A DNA stretch of 64,000 bases from Phycisphaerae bacterium (lineage in GTDB: Bacteria > Planctomycetota > Phycisphaerae > Phycisphaerales > UBA1924). The stretch is taken from positions 310,001 to 374,000 of the forward strand of contig JAUIES010000003.1 in the NCBI GenBank assembly GCA_030429705.1, read 5' to 3'. Below are positions 8,297 through 17,441 of this stretch, in pieces. The position numbers and the translations under genes are program-made. The first letter of the stretch is position 1; each line of letters begins with the position of its first letter. The notes below the pieces were generated by a model. The model saw nothing but the letters and a program-made list of their open reading frames with translations. It had not been told where the DNA came from and did no database searches.

Positions 8297-9670
8297 TCAG
8301 TCGCTCGGCACCAAGTTCGGGTCATCTGATGAATTGGTCGAGTTCGCTCCAGCACGGGCGTTGAGATGTTCAACCAGCATCGCGAGTAAATCGCCAGCCT
8401 CGCCGGATGCACGAACACCCTGAAACTCGCTCGCTGCTGATTGATACGACTCAACTGATTCTGTCGCCGCGGTGTTCGCAACACCAGATGCGTTGGATGC
8501 CTGGGTGGCATACCAGTCGTTGTCGGGCAAAGCGGGGGTTGCGTCGGCGAGTCGACTGAACAGCGCCGCAAGGTCGCTGTATGAACGAGCCTTCTTTCCA
8601 AGAGCATCTGCCAGAGCAGCATTCGCTGAGCCGGCGGCGATTCGGGCTTCAGACTTCATGTCTGACGAGCCCTGCCGAGCGCTGCTCAACGCAGATTGCA
8701 GTCGACCGATCTGCGTCGAATAGAGTTCGTTGATGCTTTCGTCAGCACCCTTGCCTTCACGAAATGCCAGAAGTTGGTCTGACAAGGTGCGAATTGTTGA
8801 TGCAGTTTCTGAAGCCTTGGCGCGAAGTGACGCAGCCTCTGCTCGCGCTTCGTCTCGCGCCTTGAGAATGTCCGCTCGGGCTTCCTCATTGAGTGACTTC
8901 TGTTCATTGAACATATTGAAGTTCAGCGTCGCCTCGGTCGCTTCGGTCTGCAACTGATGTGCCTTCGCTTCAAGCCGGGCGATATCGAGCAGTTTCTTTT
9001 CCGCACTCAGCGCATGCTGTTGAATCTGAGGAGCGAGTTGTGCCGCCGCGACAGCCGACAGTCTGGCTGCTTGAAGTTCCAGTTTTGCTGCTTGCTCGCG
9101 CTCTGACCTTGCCTGATCTGCGAGTGTGTCAATCTGCGATTCGAGGGTGCTGATTCGTTCGTCCACACTGTTCTTTGCGTTGCGTGCCGCTTCCATGCGT
9201 GTTTCGATTTCCACGCGGTCGCGATCAAGTGTCGCAACCTCTGGTGCCGGGTCGTACGCCTCTTCCGCGGCCGCTCGGGCGTTGTACGCTTCCCACGAAC
9301 GAAGTTCGGTCCGAATCGCAGCAGCTCGTGCAGAGAGTTCGATCTCGAGATCATTGATATAGATGTCGTCACCCGAGGCAAGACCGAGTTCGGCCCATGA
9401 ACTCATGATGACTGCTCCGGCCTTTTCTGACAGCGTGCCGTCAAGCCCTGATTGACTCAAGGCCGTGTTCGCATCCTGAAATCGCTCAATCGTCGTCAGG
9501 TGATCTGCAGCCGCCCCAGATCCACCAGACATCGCCCCGATTGCCAGATTGGCATCGTGCGACGCCTGACTCGCTTCACTTCGGTCGCCGCAACCAGCGA
9601 GAGTCGGCATAAAAACTGCTATGGCGGCAGCCATGCCGGCGAAACGAACAACCTGTCGTGTATTCAACAT
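8297..9670 (-). CDS. Coiled-coil lipoprotein of unknown function
   Basis: A 457-residue protein with a lipoprotein signal: hydrophobic AAAIAVFMPT then lipobox LAGC with Cys27. The mature part has long heptad-like, Ala/Glu/Arg-rich stretches (about residues 120-350), including RVEIETRMEAARNAKNSVDERI and ERISTLESQIDTLADQARSEREQ-like segments, consistent with extended coiled coils. The C-terminal part is Ala/Ser-rich. It should be anchored in a membrane facing the periplasm and could act as a spacer or envelope tether. No enzymatic motif is seen. The start ATG at 9670 follows GGGGATTC. It lies upstream of the FNR gene on the same strand. Confidence 0.85.
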   Translation of the reverse strand: MLNTRQVVRFAGMAAAIAVFMPTLAGCGDRSEASQASHDANLAIGAMSGGSGAAADHLTTIERFQDANTALSQSGLDGTLSEKAGAVIMSSWAELGLASGDDIYINDLEIELSARAAAIRTELRSWEAYNARAAAEEAYDPAPEVATLDRDRVEIETRMEAARNAKNSVDERISTLESQIDTLADQARSEREQAAKLELQAARLSAVAAAQLAPQIQQHALSAEKKLLDIARLEAKAHQLQTEATEATLNFNMFNEQKSLNEEARADILKARDEARAEAASLRAKASETASTIRTLSDQLLAFREGKGADESINELYSTQIGRLQSALSSARQGSSDMKSEARIAAGSANAALADALGKKARSYSDLAALFSRLADATPALPDNDWYATQASNASGVANTAATESVESYQSAASEFQGVRASGEAGDLLAMLVEHLNARAGANSTNSSDDPNLVPSD

Positions 9671-9785
9671 GAGAATCCCCGCAATTTGAGGGTCGACCCG
9701 CTGGCCGAACCCGATTGGATCTGTGGGCGGACTTTAGGACACCCGATCGGTCGATCCCACCATACACAATTCATCGAACTCACGA

Positions 9786-11162
9786 TTATCGATCCGGCTC
9801 CGGATCCGCCGTCGCCGGTTTCGAGACCGGCGGTGTGTATTTGATCGGGTAGTCAGGCCTCGGGCGATACATGCTCGAAATCCAATCCAACGCCTCCTGG
9901 TAGCGGCGATCCTGCGTCGTCTTGAACACTGGCTTCCAGCCACGCGAACCGCGTGTCCTCGGTACCTCGGGGTGTGGATACAAAGAAAGTTCTTGAGGAA
10001 GCCCCATCTGCAGCAATGGGCTTTTCGCAGGCTGGGCGTAGTTGACCAGAGGCGTGCCATCCGCAAGTTTGAACCGATCCAGAATCAACATGTTTGTGTA
10101 GACCGTCTGGTCAGCGTTTGGTTTGTCGGTGTAGAGCCACAACTTGCCGGCTTCCTGACCTCCGTGACACTGGGCCGACGCACACGAGTTGAGCAGCCAC
10201 CGCCCGTGCACTTCAGATCGAAACAATCTGATCGCGCGCGGGTGTTCGAGCACCTCGACCTCGGTATACAGGTCGCGGGCCTGCAGCCTGAACATCAACT
10301 TCAAAATCTCGTCTGTCGGCATTCGATACAACGACTCGCGGCCCTCAATCGTCGCGGGTATGAGCGGACTCTCAGCATACTCGCGAATCAATCGATCAAC
10401 CGTGCTCCGCGCGATCTTCATCCGCGGGGGGTACTTCAGATCAACTTCGTACACGCGTATGACATTAATGTCTGCATTCGTCAACAGAGGAAACTTCGAC
10501 TTCGCTTCGTTGCGCGCCGCAAACCGGTCTTTACTCGACTGATCGGTAGGTGAGCTTGCCTGTGGCACCATGCGTTGTCGTTCGAGTGCAACTTGCTGTT
10601 CCAACCATGAACGGAGTTGTTTCGCACGCGGGTGCATCGCGTCCTTTGAAAGGACTGAATCAATCTCAACCAGAGCCAGGTCATATTGCTCGCGCGAACG
10701 CAACCATTCGGCAAGCATCACGCGACCGTCAAGATCGTCAGCCGCAACGAGTGAACGCATTTTTGCATATCGATCAAGGAGAGAAGGCAGATAGCGCACC
10801 TGACGCACATCTGCCTTTCGGAAAGTTGTTTCAATACCTTCGATCTGAAGCACGATGGCGTCATCGGTTTCTGAGGCCAAAATGCCAACAACTTCTCGCC
10901 CACCCTCAAGCATGACAACCACTTCGCGAGGAGCCTCCTTTGTGATCGGCTCGGCGTTTGCTGCTTGATCAGCAGCAGTTGCGGGGGTGCCATTCGATGC
11001 CGCATCCTGCTCAGAATCGGCAGCGGTTGGCGGCGGCTCGGTCGCATCCTGGCTCACGCCAGTCATCAACGACGCACTGATCAATGCGATCGAAAACCAT
11101 CCACATCGAGATCGTGTTCCCATTTTGCCCATGTCCGATCGTATCAGCGACGAGTTGATCAC
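9786..11162 (-). CDS. Secreted protein with CX4CH motif, planctomycete type, function unknown
   Basis: A 458-residue exported protein. After a signal segment (GWFSIALISASLMTGVSQ) and a Pro/Ala/Thr-rich linker comes a small beta-rich module (REVVVMLEGGREVVGILASETDDAIVL), then a helical region (about 120-200). The C-terminal half contains LNSCASAQCHGG, a Cys-x4-Cys-His motif that could attach heme c in a non-standard spacing. The GTG at 11162 overlaps the stop of the DUF342 gene by 4 bp (GTGA); ATGs at 11132 and 11123 give a more normal signal-peptide N-terminus and are good alternatives. It looks like the last gene of the chemotaxis operon by position, but nothing in it points to chemotaxis. 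Confidence 0.75.
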   Translation of the reverse strand: MINSSLIRSDMGKMGTRSRCGWFSIALISASLMTGVSQDATEPPPTAADSEQDAASNGTPATAADQAANAEPITKEAPREVVVMLEGGREVVGILASETDDAIVLQIEGIETTFRKADVRQVRYLPSLLDRYAKMRSLVAADDLDGRVMLAEWLRSREQYDLALVEIDSVLSKDAMHPRAKQLRSWLEQQVALERQRMVPQASSPTDQSSKDRFAARNEAKSKFPLLTNADINVIRVYEVDLKYPPRMKIARSTVDRLIREYAESPLIPATIEGRESLYRMPTDEILKLMFRLQARDLYTEVEVLEHPRAIRLFRSEVHGRWLLNSCASAQCHGGQEAGKLWLYTDKPNADQTVYTNMLILDRFKLADGTPLVNYAQPAKSPLLQMGLPQELSLYPHPEVPRTRGSRGWKPVFKTTQDRRYQEALDWISSMYRPRPDYPIKYTPPVSKPATADPEPDR

Positions 11163-12700
11163 GCTGCCAACGGTATGGCGGCGATCTTCTGTCGTGACAC
11201 CACGGTCTCATCCTCGACGATGCGTAACGCATGCTCCGTTGCAAGAGGAGCTCCTGAATGGACATCGATCATCTGTACCCTGTGGTCCCGATCGAGCAAA
11301 ATCTCGACGGGTCCCTTGAGTACATCTGCGAACTCGACGCGATACCCAGGAAACCAGACGGTGGATCCAGGGCAGGCTTGTCTCATGATCCGAAGTGAGC
11401 AGCGCGTCAAAGACACCATCAACTCGTTCATCTCGCAAGACTTTTGTTGAAGGGTCTTCATTTTGCCGGTCAGTGTGCTGGCTTCAAATTCGAGTTCGGT
11501 CAGTTCTTCGGCCTGACTCGCCGTGAGCCTCGCGGTGTTCCGCTTGAGTTGATCCAGACGGGCAGCTGCATCCTCAGCAGCTCCCTCGAGCGCCTTGATC
11601 GTCTCCTCTATTCGGACGATCAAGCCTTCTGGTTCCGGCAGATGGCCTATCACAACTTCGGTGTGGATACCTCCAGAACCGCCCAGAACCCCGATCGTCA
11701 TGCCCATGGTCGCCGAACATCGCCCGCCTCGAATCGCGGCGTCCGGACTGTCCACTGAGCCGTGGACTGTCAGAGAACACGAGTTGAGTTCGTTATGGAT
11801 CACACACGACCCGTAGATATCTCCTGTGACAGCATCGAGGTACTTGGCATCAAGGCCGTTCCGCGCGACCATCGACCCCTTTTCACGCCCTGCCATACCG
11901 CCGTTGAGTTTCAGGAGACCGCCCGCGCCAATCTTCGCTGCCTGCACTAATCCGTGGACCGTCACCGCGCCGTCTGCCTCGATAACAAAACAGTCCTGGA
12001 CCTCTCGGTGGACGACGACTTCGCCTTTGAAAAGAATGTTGCCGGTGGCGTAATCGACCGAACCTGGTATCTCAAGCGTGCTGCTGACGCGGATTTCGAT
12101 CGGAGACTCATGCAACACACCGGGGCAGGTCGCACGCACGCCGTTATGTTCATCGACTTTCACGCCGTTTCCGATTTTCACCGGGCTGACTGATCCACGC
12201 TTGGCAGCGAGCGTGCCACCAAAGATATCCTGCCCGTCAAACCCGTCTGTCGGAGGGGAGACGGTGGCCAACAGTTGGTCTTTCTCAACAAAAATGAACG
12301 CAGACTGGGAACGAAAATCGGTCGCTTGCTGGTCGGCCAGGTCAGTCGGATCTGCGATTGAGTCAAGCGTTTCCTGACGATGTTCAATCTCACGGACTCG
12401 TTTCTGAATGAGTTCGTCAAGGACGATCAGTCCGTTCTCGCCATTGACCGGAGCATTGCCTGTCGCAACCAACTGCTTGTGAATCGCTTCCGGGTCAGCG
12501 ATCCCGCGCGCTGCCAACTCCTGCAGGGCGGCGTCATCAATCCACCGATGCATGATCCCCGACGCTTGTAACTGAATTCCAAGGATCTCAGCAGTCAGGT
12601 CTGCAGGGTCATAGCCGGGGTGGATCACAAGGTGTCCCACGAGCTTGTTCGACTCGGTTTCAATTTTCAGGCAATCGGCCAAGTCCTTTGACACGGTCAT
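11159..12700 (-). CDS. DUF342/FapA-domain protein (polymer-type beta-helix)
   Basis: A 513-residue protein with the DUF342/FapA pattern: FVEKDQLLATVSPPTDGFDGQDIFGGTLAAKRG, then repeats of VNGxVx-type beta turns (ISSTLEIPGSVDYATGNILFKGEVVVHREVQDCFVIEADGAVTVHGLV, split across the domain), followed by a coiled coil (about residues 380-450, EETIKALEGAAEDAAARLDQL) and a short C-terminal domain. FapA-domain proteins occur beside chemotaxis, flagellar or polysaccharide genes; their biochemical role is poorly defined. The true start is ATG 12700, since the longer open frame upstream overlaps cheY. It begins 38 bp before the cheY stop, an overlap, and shares the operon. Confidence 0.87.
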   Translation of the reverse strand: MTVSKDLADCLKIETESNKLVGHLVIHPGYDPADLTAEILGIQLQASGIMHRWIDDAALQELAARGIADPEAIHKQLVATGNAPVNGENGLIVLDELIQKRVREIEHRQETLDSIADPTDLADQQATDFRSQSAFIFVEKDQLLATVSPPTDGFDGQDIFGGTLAAKRGSVSPVKIGNGVKVDEHNGVRATCPGVLHESPIEIRVSSTLEIPGSVDYATGNILFKGEVVVHREVQDCFVIEADGAVTVHGLVQAAKIGAGGLLKLNGGMAGREKGSMVARNGLDAKYLDAVTGDIYGSCVIHNELNSCSLTVHGSVDSPDAAIRGGRCSATMGMTIGVLGGSGGIHTEVVIGHLPEPEGLIVRIEETIKALEGAAEDAAARLDQLKRNTARLTASQAEELTELEFEASTLTGKMKTLQQKSCEMNELMVSLTRCSLRIMRQACPGSTVWFPGYRVEFADVLKGPVEILLDRDHRVQMIDVHSGAPLATEHALRIVEDETVVSRQKIAAIPLAA

Positions 12701-12737
12701 CCTTTCAATCCGAGCGTACCATTGCAATCCGTTGTGT

Positions 12738-13112
12738 TTACGCTGATGCTTCGAGCTTGCTGATCGTCTCATCAATGCGTTGCCCGAGCAGATCAGGCGT
12801 GAACGGCTTGACAACATAGTTGTTGACGCCGGCCTTGATCGCTTCAATCACGCGCGACTTTTCGGCTTCGGTTGTCACCATGATCATCGGCGTTGTCTTG
12901 TCGGTTTGCCGAAGGGTCTTGACAAAGGTCAGCCCATCCATGTTCGGCATGTTCCAATCCACGAGAATCAACTCCGGGCTGAATGCACCAATCTTGCTCA
13001 GAGCATCCTGCCCATCGCAGGCTTCCTCGATCTCGGTATAGCCCAGTTGACCCAGAACAGACTTCTGAATGTTCCGCATTGTCTTCGAATCGTCAATCAG
13101 CATGACTCGCAT
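12738..13112 (-). CDS. cheY: Chemotaxis response regulator CheY
   Basis: A 124-residue single receiver domain. The acidic pair D7-D8 (MLIDDSKTMR), the phospho-acceptor D52 (LILVDWNMPNMDG), the switch Thr (MVTTEAEK) and the conserved Lys (VVKPFTPD) are all present. Phosphorylated CheY carries the signal from CheA to its output target. It follows cheX by 44 bp on the same strand, so phosphatase and substrate are encoded together. No flagellar switch gene is in the window, so the output (flagellum, pili or other) is not shown. Confidence 0.95.
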   Translation of the reverse strand: MRVMLIDDSKTMRNIQKSVLGQLGYTEIEEACDGQDALSKIGAFSPELILVDWNMPNMDGLTFVKTLRQTDKTTPMIMVTTEAEKSRVIEAIKAGVNNYVVKPFTPDLLGQRIDETISKLEASA

Positions 13113-13156
13113 AATGTGATTCCTTGTTGGCCGTAATTTGCTCTTGCTCGGTCGGT

Positions 13157-13654
13157 TCAGGCACTGGCTGTTTGTGTGTTTGTGGCGCTTGATTCCGGCT
13201 GAACCTGGATCGATACTTCAATTGTCAGTTCCCCGCAATCGGTCTCACACGGAATCACCACGCACGGCACATCTTTTTGCATCGCGATGTGGTGATTCTC
13301 ACCGACGACCACACTTGGGCACGAAATCGAAACCCGCTTGCCGGTGAATTCGGCTTTCGCGCCGCCAGACACCATGTTCACCAACTCGCCGATCGCGTCG
13401 GCAAAATCTGGTGAGTCCACACCGAGTTGCTCACCGCTGAAGAGCGAAACAACCGATTCGGCTGTCGAGCGCGGAAAACTCAGTACGATCGAGCCCACGA
13501 CATCGCCGCTCATGCCAATAACCCCCGATACATCATGCGATGCTTTCCCCCCTGTTTTGATCCGAGGGTTGCCGACGGTGACGGGTAATTGCAGCATCAT
13601 TGTGAAGACATTCTGAATGCTGGAGACAAAGGGTGAGATATAACTGGCGTCCAT
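13157..13654 (-). CDS. cheX: CheX-family CheY-P phosphatase
   Basis: A 165-residue protein starting MDASYISPFVSSIQNVF, as CheX proteins do. It contains the CheC/CheX active-site pattern E-x-x-N in AIGELVNMVSGGAKAEF. CheX dephosphorylates CheY-P and so ends the response. I chose ATG 13654 because it follows GAGGAAC at good spacing and the longer frame would overlap cheA. It lies 31 bp after cheA and 44 bp before cheY, which supports a role in adaptation or signal termination within this operon. CheZ is absent, which fits CheX doing this job. Confidence 0.88.
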   Translation of the reverse strand: MDASYISPFVSSIQNVFTMMLQLPVTVGNPRIKTGGKASHDVSGVIGMSGDVVGSIVLSFPRSTAESVVSLFSGEQLGVDSPDFADAIGELVNMVSGGAKAEFTGKRVSISCPSVVVGENHHIAMQKDVPCVVIPCETDCGELTIEVSIQVQPESSATNTQTASA

Positions 13655-13685
13655 TGATTGTTCCTCGTTTTCCGCGACTTTGTGA

Positions 13686-15941
13686 CTAAGCTGAGACAAG
13701 GGCTTCGCCGCACCCTGCTGCAATTTGTAATGAAGTATCACGAACCAATTGTGCGACATCGACAATCAGGCTCACGCCGCCGTCGTTTCGAACGGTGGCA
13801 CCCGAGACCGGGCCGACATCTTCAAATGCGTCCAGTGGTTTGATGACGATTTCCTGCTGTCCGATCACGCTCGAAACCATGAGCGCAAACGACTTTCCGG
13901 CTGCGTTGAGAACAATCGCAAACGGCGACTCCGTCCTCGCGTGTTCCGGTACACCGAAGACCTCCATAGCGTCCAATGCCGGCAAGACTTCCTCCCGCAG
14001 CCGCAGGACAGGCGCTTGCAGCATCGTGCTGAACTGCTCGGGTTCCGGGCGCATGATCTCGACGATGTTGCCGAGCGGTATCGCGTAAATCTCATCGGCA
14101 ATGCCGACCATCATGGCGGGCATGATCGCAATCGTGAGCGGGATCAAGATGGTGATCGTTGTTCCCTTGCCAAACTCACTGGCAACCTCGACCGATCCCT
14201 TCAGTTTCTGGATGTTCGTCCGGACAACATCCATGCCGACGCCGCGGCCCGACAGGTCGTTGACAGCCGACGCAGTTGAAAAACCAGGGTGAAAGATAAA
14301 CCGAAAAACTTCTTCATCGCTCATCTGAGCGGCTTCCGTTTCGGTGACCAAACCGCGTTCGACTGCCTTGGCTGCAAGTACCTCACGCGGTAATCCCCGA
14401 CCGTCATCGATGATTTGAATCTCGACATGGTTTCCACGATGTGCAGCACACAATCGAATCGTACCAGTCGCAGTTTTACCGGCAGAAATTCGTTCCTCCG
14501 GCCCTTCGAGCCCGTGATCCGCACTGTTTCTCATCAAATGAACAAGCGGGTCGCCGAGTTCTTCGATGATCGATTTGTCGACCTCGGTGTCGCCCCCCTC
14601 AATCACGAGCGCCATCTGCTTGCCGGTTTTCGACGCAAGGTCTCGAATCAGGCGCGGATACTTGCCAAACAGTTTGTCGAGAGGCTGCATCCGAGTGCGC
14701 ATGACCGCGACTTGAATATCTGAGGTAATTCGCGCGAGTGTATCTGCCGCGATAGTCATCGAGTCAGACAAGTCAGGAGCAACCGTTTCCACCGACGCGA
14801 CATCGCCCGCGATTGCGCTCATGCGGTTCTTCTGAAGAACCAACTCACCCACCAGATTCATCAGTGTTTCAAGCCGACCGACTTCGACACGAATCGTCTG
14901 CTCAGGAACAGTCGCTGTTGGGCGTTTACGCTCGGTCTGCTTGGCCGAATCGCTATTTGTACTTGATACGGCAATTGGCGCAGTCGACTCATGTACGACT
15001 GACTCGAGTGCTGTGAGCTCGTCCTTGGATGCACGCTGTTCGCCCTCGTCTTGGGCTTGAGTCGCAGGCAGTTCACCTGCGAGTAATGAAGTAATCTCTT
15101 CTGCGAGCGTCTCGGTCGGCTTCGAGAGGCGAATGCCCTCGCGAATGCCCTGGGCTTGCGACGCAACGATCTTCGTCACTTCGCTGAGTTTCGGCTGCAG
15201 TGCGTTGACGATCTCATCGGAGAGCGAAGATCCCGCTTCCGCTGCTTCAATAAGTAGCCGGATGAGGTCGGTCATCTCGTCAAACTCAAAGAACTCGGTC
15301 GTCGGCAGCAACTCCTCGGCGCTCTCACTCAAGGCAAGAAAATGGCGTTCTCGATCAGATTCATTGATCAATCCAGCGAGTTGCTTCTCTGCTCGTTCGA
15401 TCGTGTCCTCGAGATCCTGCACAAAGTGATCCAGCAGATCTGACTTGCCGCCACTGAGTTCGAGCGGTGACCGTGTGAATCCATCGTCCCCGACACCCGG
15501 CACACCATCAGTCTCGCCCGCGTTCACATCCGGTGCTTCGCTGTTTGCCCCTTCTCCCAGCGCAACCAGTTGCGCGACGAGCGTTGCCGATGCTTGCGTC
15601 AACTCAGTCTCGCCTGCACGAATCTCATCAAACTGCGTTTTCAGGATGTCAATCGCTTCGAGAAACAGATCCATCGCATGGCGATCGACGACAAACTCCT
15701 GATTGCGAGCCGCATTCAATGCGGTCTCAGCGGCGTGTGCAATCTCCACAACATTGGTCAGTGCGAGAAACGACGCACTCCCCTTGATGGTGTGCAATGC
15801 TCGAAACACTTCGTTGAGCAGGTCAAGATCGGTCGGCGTTGACTCAAGGTCGACGAGGCTGCTCTCAAGCGAATCAAGCAACTCGCCCGATTCCGTCAGA
15901 AAGTCCTGTAGAATTTCTGCGTCAAATCCGTTGATAGACAT
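13686..15941 (-). CDS. cheA: Chemotaxis histidine kinase CheA
   Basis: A 751-residue multidomain kinase. The N-terminal Hpt domain has FRALHTIKGSASFL with phospho-acceptor His50. A linker of about 250 residues follows, with a second Hpt-like or helical section near 170-280 (RAEKQLAGLINESDRERHFLALSE). The dimerisation domain begins IRVEVGRLETLMNLVGELVLQKNRM; the ATPase domain has LMRNSADHGLE (N box), DDGRGL (G1) and SGRGVGMDVV (G2); the C-terminal CheW-like domain ends the chain. It autophosphorylates on receptor control and passes phosphate to CheY and CheB. Its ATG overlaps the cheR stop by one base (TGATG). Confidence 0.96.
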   Translation of the reverse strand: MSINGFDAEILQDFLTESGELLDSLESSLVDLESTPTDLDLLNEVFRALHTIKGSASFLALTNVVEIAHAAETALNAARNQEFVVDRHAMDLFLEAIDILKTQFDEIRAGETELTQASATLVAQLVALGEGANSEAPDVNAGETDGVPGVGDDGFTRSPLELSGGKSDLLDHFVQDLEDTIERAEKQLAGLINESDRERHFLALSESAEELLPTTEFFEFDEMTDLIRLLIEAAEAGSSLSDEIVNALQPKLSEVTKIVASQAQGIREGIRLSKPTETLAEEITSLLAGELPATQAQDEGEQRASKDELTALESVVHESTAPIAVSSTNSDSAKQTERKRPTATVPEQTIRVEVGRLETLMNLVGELVLQKNRMSAIAGDVASVETVAPDLSDSMTIAADTLARITSDIQVAVMRTRMQPLDKLFGKYPRLIRDLASKTGKQMALVIEGGDTEVDKSIIEELGDPLVHLMRNSADHGLEGPEERISAGKTATGTIRLCAAHRGNHVEIQIIDDGRGLPREVLAAKAVERGLVTETEAAQMSDEEVFRFIFHPGFSTASAVNDLSGRGVGMDVVRTNIQKLKGSVEVASEFGKGTTITILIPLTIAIMPAMMVGIADEIYAIPLGNIVEIMRPEPEQFSTMLQAPVLRLREEVLPALDAMEVFGVPEHARTESPFAIVLNAAGKSFALMVSSVIGQQEIVIKPLDAFEDVGPVSGATVRNDGGVSLIVDVAQLVRDTSLQIAAGCGEALVSA

Positions 15942-16822
15942 CAGGATGTCCCTACAGGAAAGCCGGGCCCATCCGTCTTTTCATAGCAAAAGCCCTGCGG
16001 GATCGAAATGGGTTTGAACGCGCTGCTCACATCACGGATGTTCTCGGAGTGTCCGATGAACATGATGCCATCTTCCGCCAGGACATCCGCAAAGGTGGAA
16101 ACCACGCGGCGCTTCATGTCATCATCAAAGTAGATCATCACATTGCGGCAGAAGATCACATCCCATGTCCCATGTCGTTTGGCCGCGAGAGCGTCGCGCA
16201 GATTGTGCAGCTCAAACGACACCATCTGCCGAATCGTTTCATCCAGATGCCATTGGCCGTTGGATTCACTGCGGAAGTACCGGCTCTTGATCAGATCAGA
16301 TGTCGAACGCATCGCGTAGTCGGTATAGATGCCCTTGTTGCCCACCGACAGCGCGCGTTCCGAGATATCAGTCCCCAGAATCTCAATGCGCCAATCCGCC
16401 AGTCTGACGCCAAGACTGCGGTGGATCTGTATAGCCAGGGTGAACGGTTCCTCACCAGTCGAACAGGCTGCCGACCAGATGCGCAGCCGCTTGCACGACT
16501 TGCGTTTTTCAAGCAGTTGAGGCAGCACTTGCCGTTCAAAAACCTGCAGCTGCGCGTCATTGCGAAAGAAACTTGTCTCGTTGATAGTGATGCGGTTGAA
16601 CATCTCCTGAAACTCATCCGTTTGATACGGACCGATCGACAGAAACGCGATGTATTCGTCGAAGTTGTCAATCTCGAGTTCCCCAAGCCGATGCCCAAGC
16701 CGCGACTCGAGAATGTACTTTTTGTTGTCCGGAAAGTGAATGCCTGATCGCTTGTAGATGATGTCGCGCAGTTTGGAAAACTGTGGTTCGCTCATGGTTG
16801 CTCGGCTCGTCAAATTTGACAT
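15941..16822 (-). CDS. cheR: Chemotaxis protein methyltransferase CheR
   Basis: A 293-residue protein with the CheR N-terminal helical domain (FSKLRDIIYKRSGIHFPDNK, RLGHRLGELEIDNFDEY) and the SAM-binding methyltransferase domain (INETSFFRN, RIWSAACSTGEEPFTLAI, ILGTDISERAL, WDVIFCRNVMIYFD). It methylates glutamates on chemoreceptors during adaptation, opposing CheB. The chain starts at ATG 16822; an internal ATG at 16795 is possible. It lies between cheW and cheA. The methylation targets are not encoded in the window. Confidence 0.96.
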   Translation of the reverse strand: MSNLTSRATMSEPQFSKLRDIIYKRSGIHFPDNKKYILESRLGHRLGELEIDNFDEYIAFLSIGPYQTDEFQEMFNRITINETSFFRNDAQLQVFERQVLPQLLEKRKSCKRLRIWSAACSTGEEPFTLAIQIHRSLGVRLADWRIEILGTDISERALSVGNKGIYTDYAMRSTSDLIKSRYFRSESNGQWHLDETIRQMVSFELHNLRDALAAKRHGTWDVIFCRNVMIYFDDDMKRRVVSTFADVLAEDGIMFIGHSENIRDVSSAFKPISIPQGFCYEKTDGPGFPVGTS

Positions 16823-16859
16823 TGGGCGTGTCTCTCAGCGTCAGGGTTTATGGAATGTT

Positions 16860-17366
16860 TCAGGCAGCCACATCGACGAGCCGCGACATGTCCTCGTTCG
16901 AGAACAGGCGATCGAGATCAAGCAGAATCAACAGTCGATCTTCGAGTCGGCCAACGCCCGCAATAAAGTCGCTGTCAACCGAGCACACAAGGTCAGGTGG
17001 TGAATCGACAATCCCGCCTTCAATCCGAAGTACTTCGTGGACCCGATCAACGATGAACCCGATCGTTCGTCCGTGTACCTCGACCACAACAATCCTGTTG
17101 TCTTCATTGCGTTCAGTGCGGCCAAGACCAAAGCGTGTGCGCAGGTCCATCACTGGGATGATTCGACCACGCAGGTTGATCACCCCTTCAACTTCGGGGG
17201 GGCTCTGCGGGACACGGGTCAATGGTGTCATGCGGTTGATTTCTTGAACCGTCAGGATATCAACGGCAAACTCCTCATCCGCGACATCAAATGTCACGAG
17301 CTGAAGTTGCTCTTTCGACACTTCGCCCGTCAGGTTCTCGTCGGATGCGGTTTGTGGTTCATTCAT
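16860..17366 (-). CDS. cheW: Chemotaxis coupling protein CheW
   Basis: A 168-residue protein of the CheW fold: QLVTFDVADEEFAVDILTVQEINRM, VEGVINLRGRIIPVMDLRTRFGL and VDRVHEVLRI are the family landmarks. It couples chemoreceptors to CheA in the membrane-associated array. The start is ATG 17366, preceded by AAAGGA; the longer frame is not needed. A short acidic N-terminal tail of about 20 residues comes before the domain. It sits between cheB and cheR in the operon. Confidence 0.95.
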   Translation of the reverse strand: MNEPQTASDENLTGEVSKEQLQLVTFDVADEEFAVDILTVQEINRMTPLTRVPQSPPEVEGVINLRGRIIPVMDLRTRFGLGRTERNEDNRIVVVEVHGRTIGFIVDRVHEVLRIEGGIVDSPPDLVCSVDSDFIAGVGRLEDRLLILLDLDRLFSNEDMSRLVDVAA

Positions 17367-17441
17367 CGCGGGGTCCTTTACAGGAAACACTGTGACTGAT
17401 CGACAAATCATCGGCGGTCGTTACGCCGTACTTGACACGGA

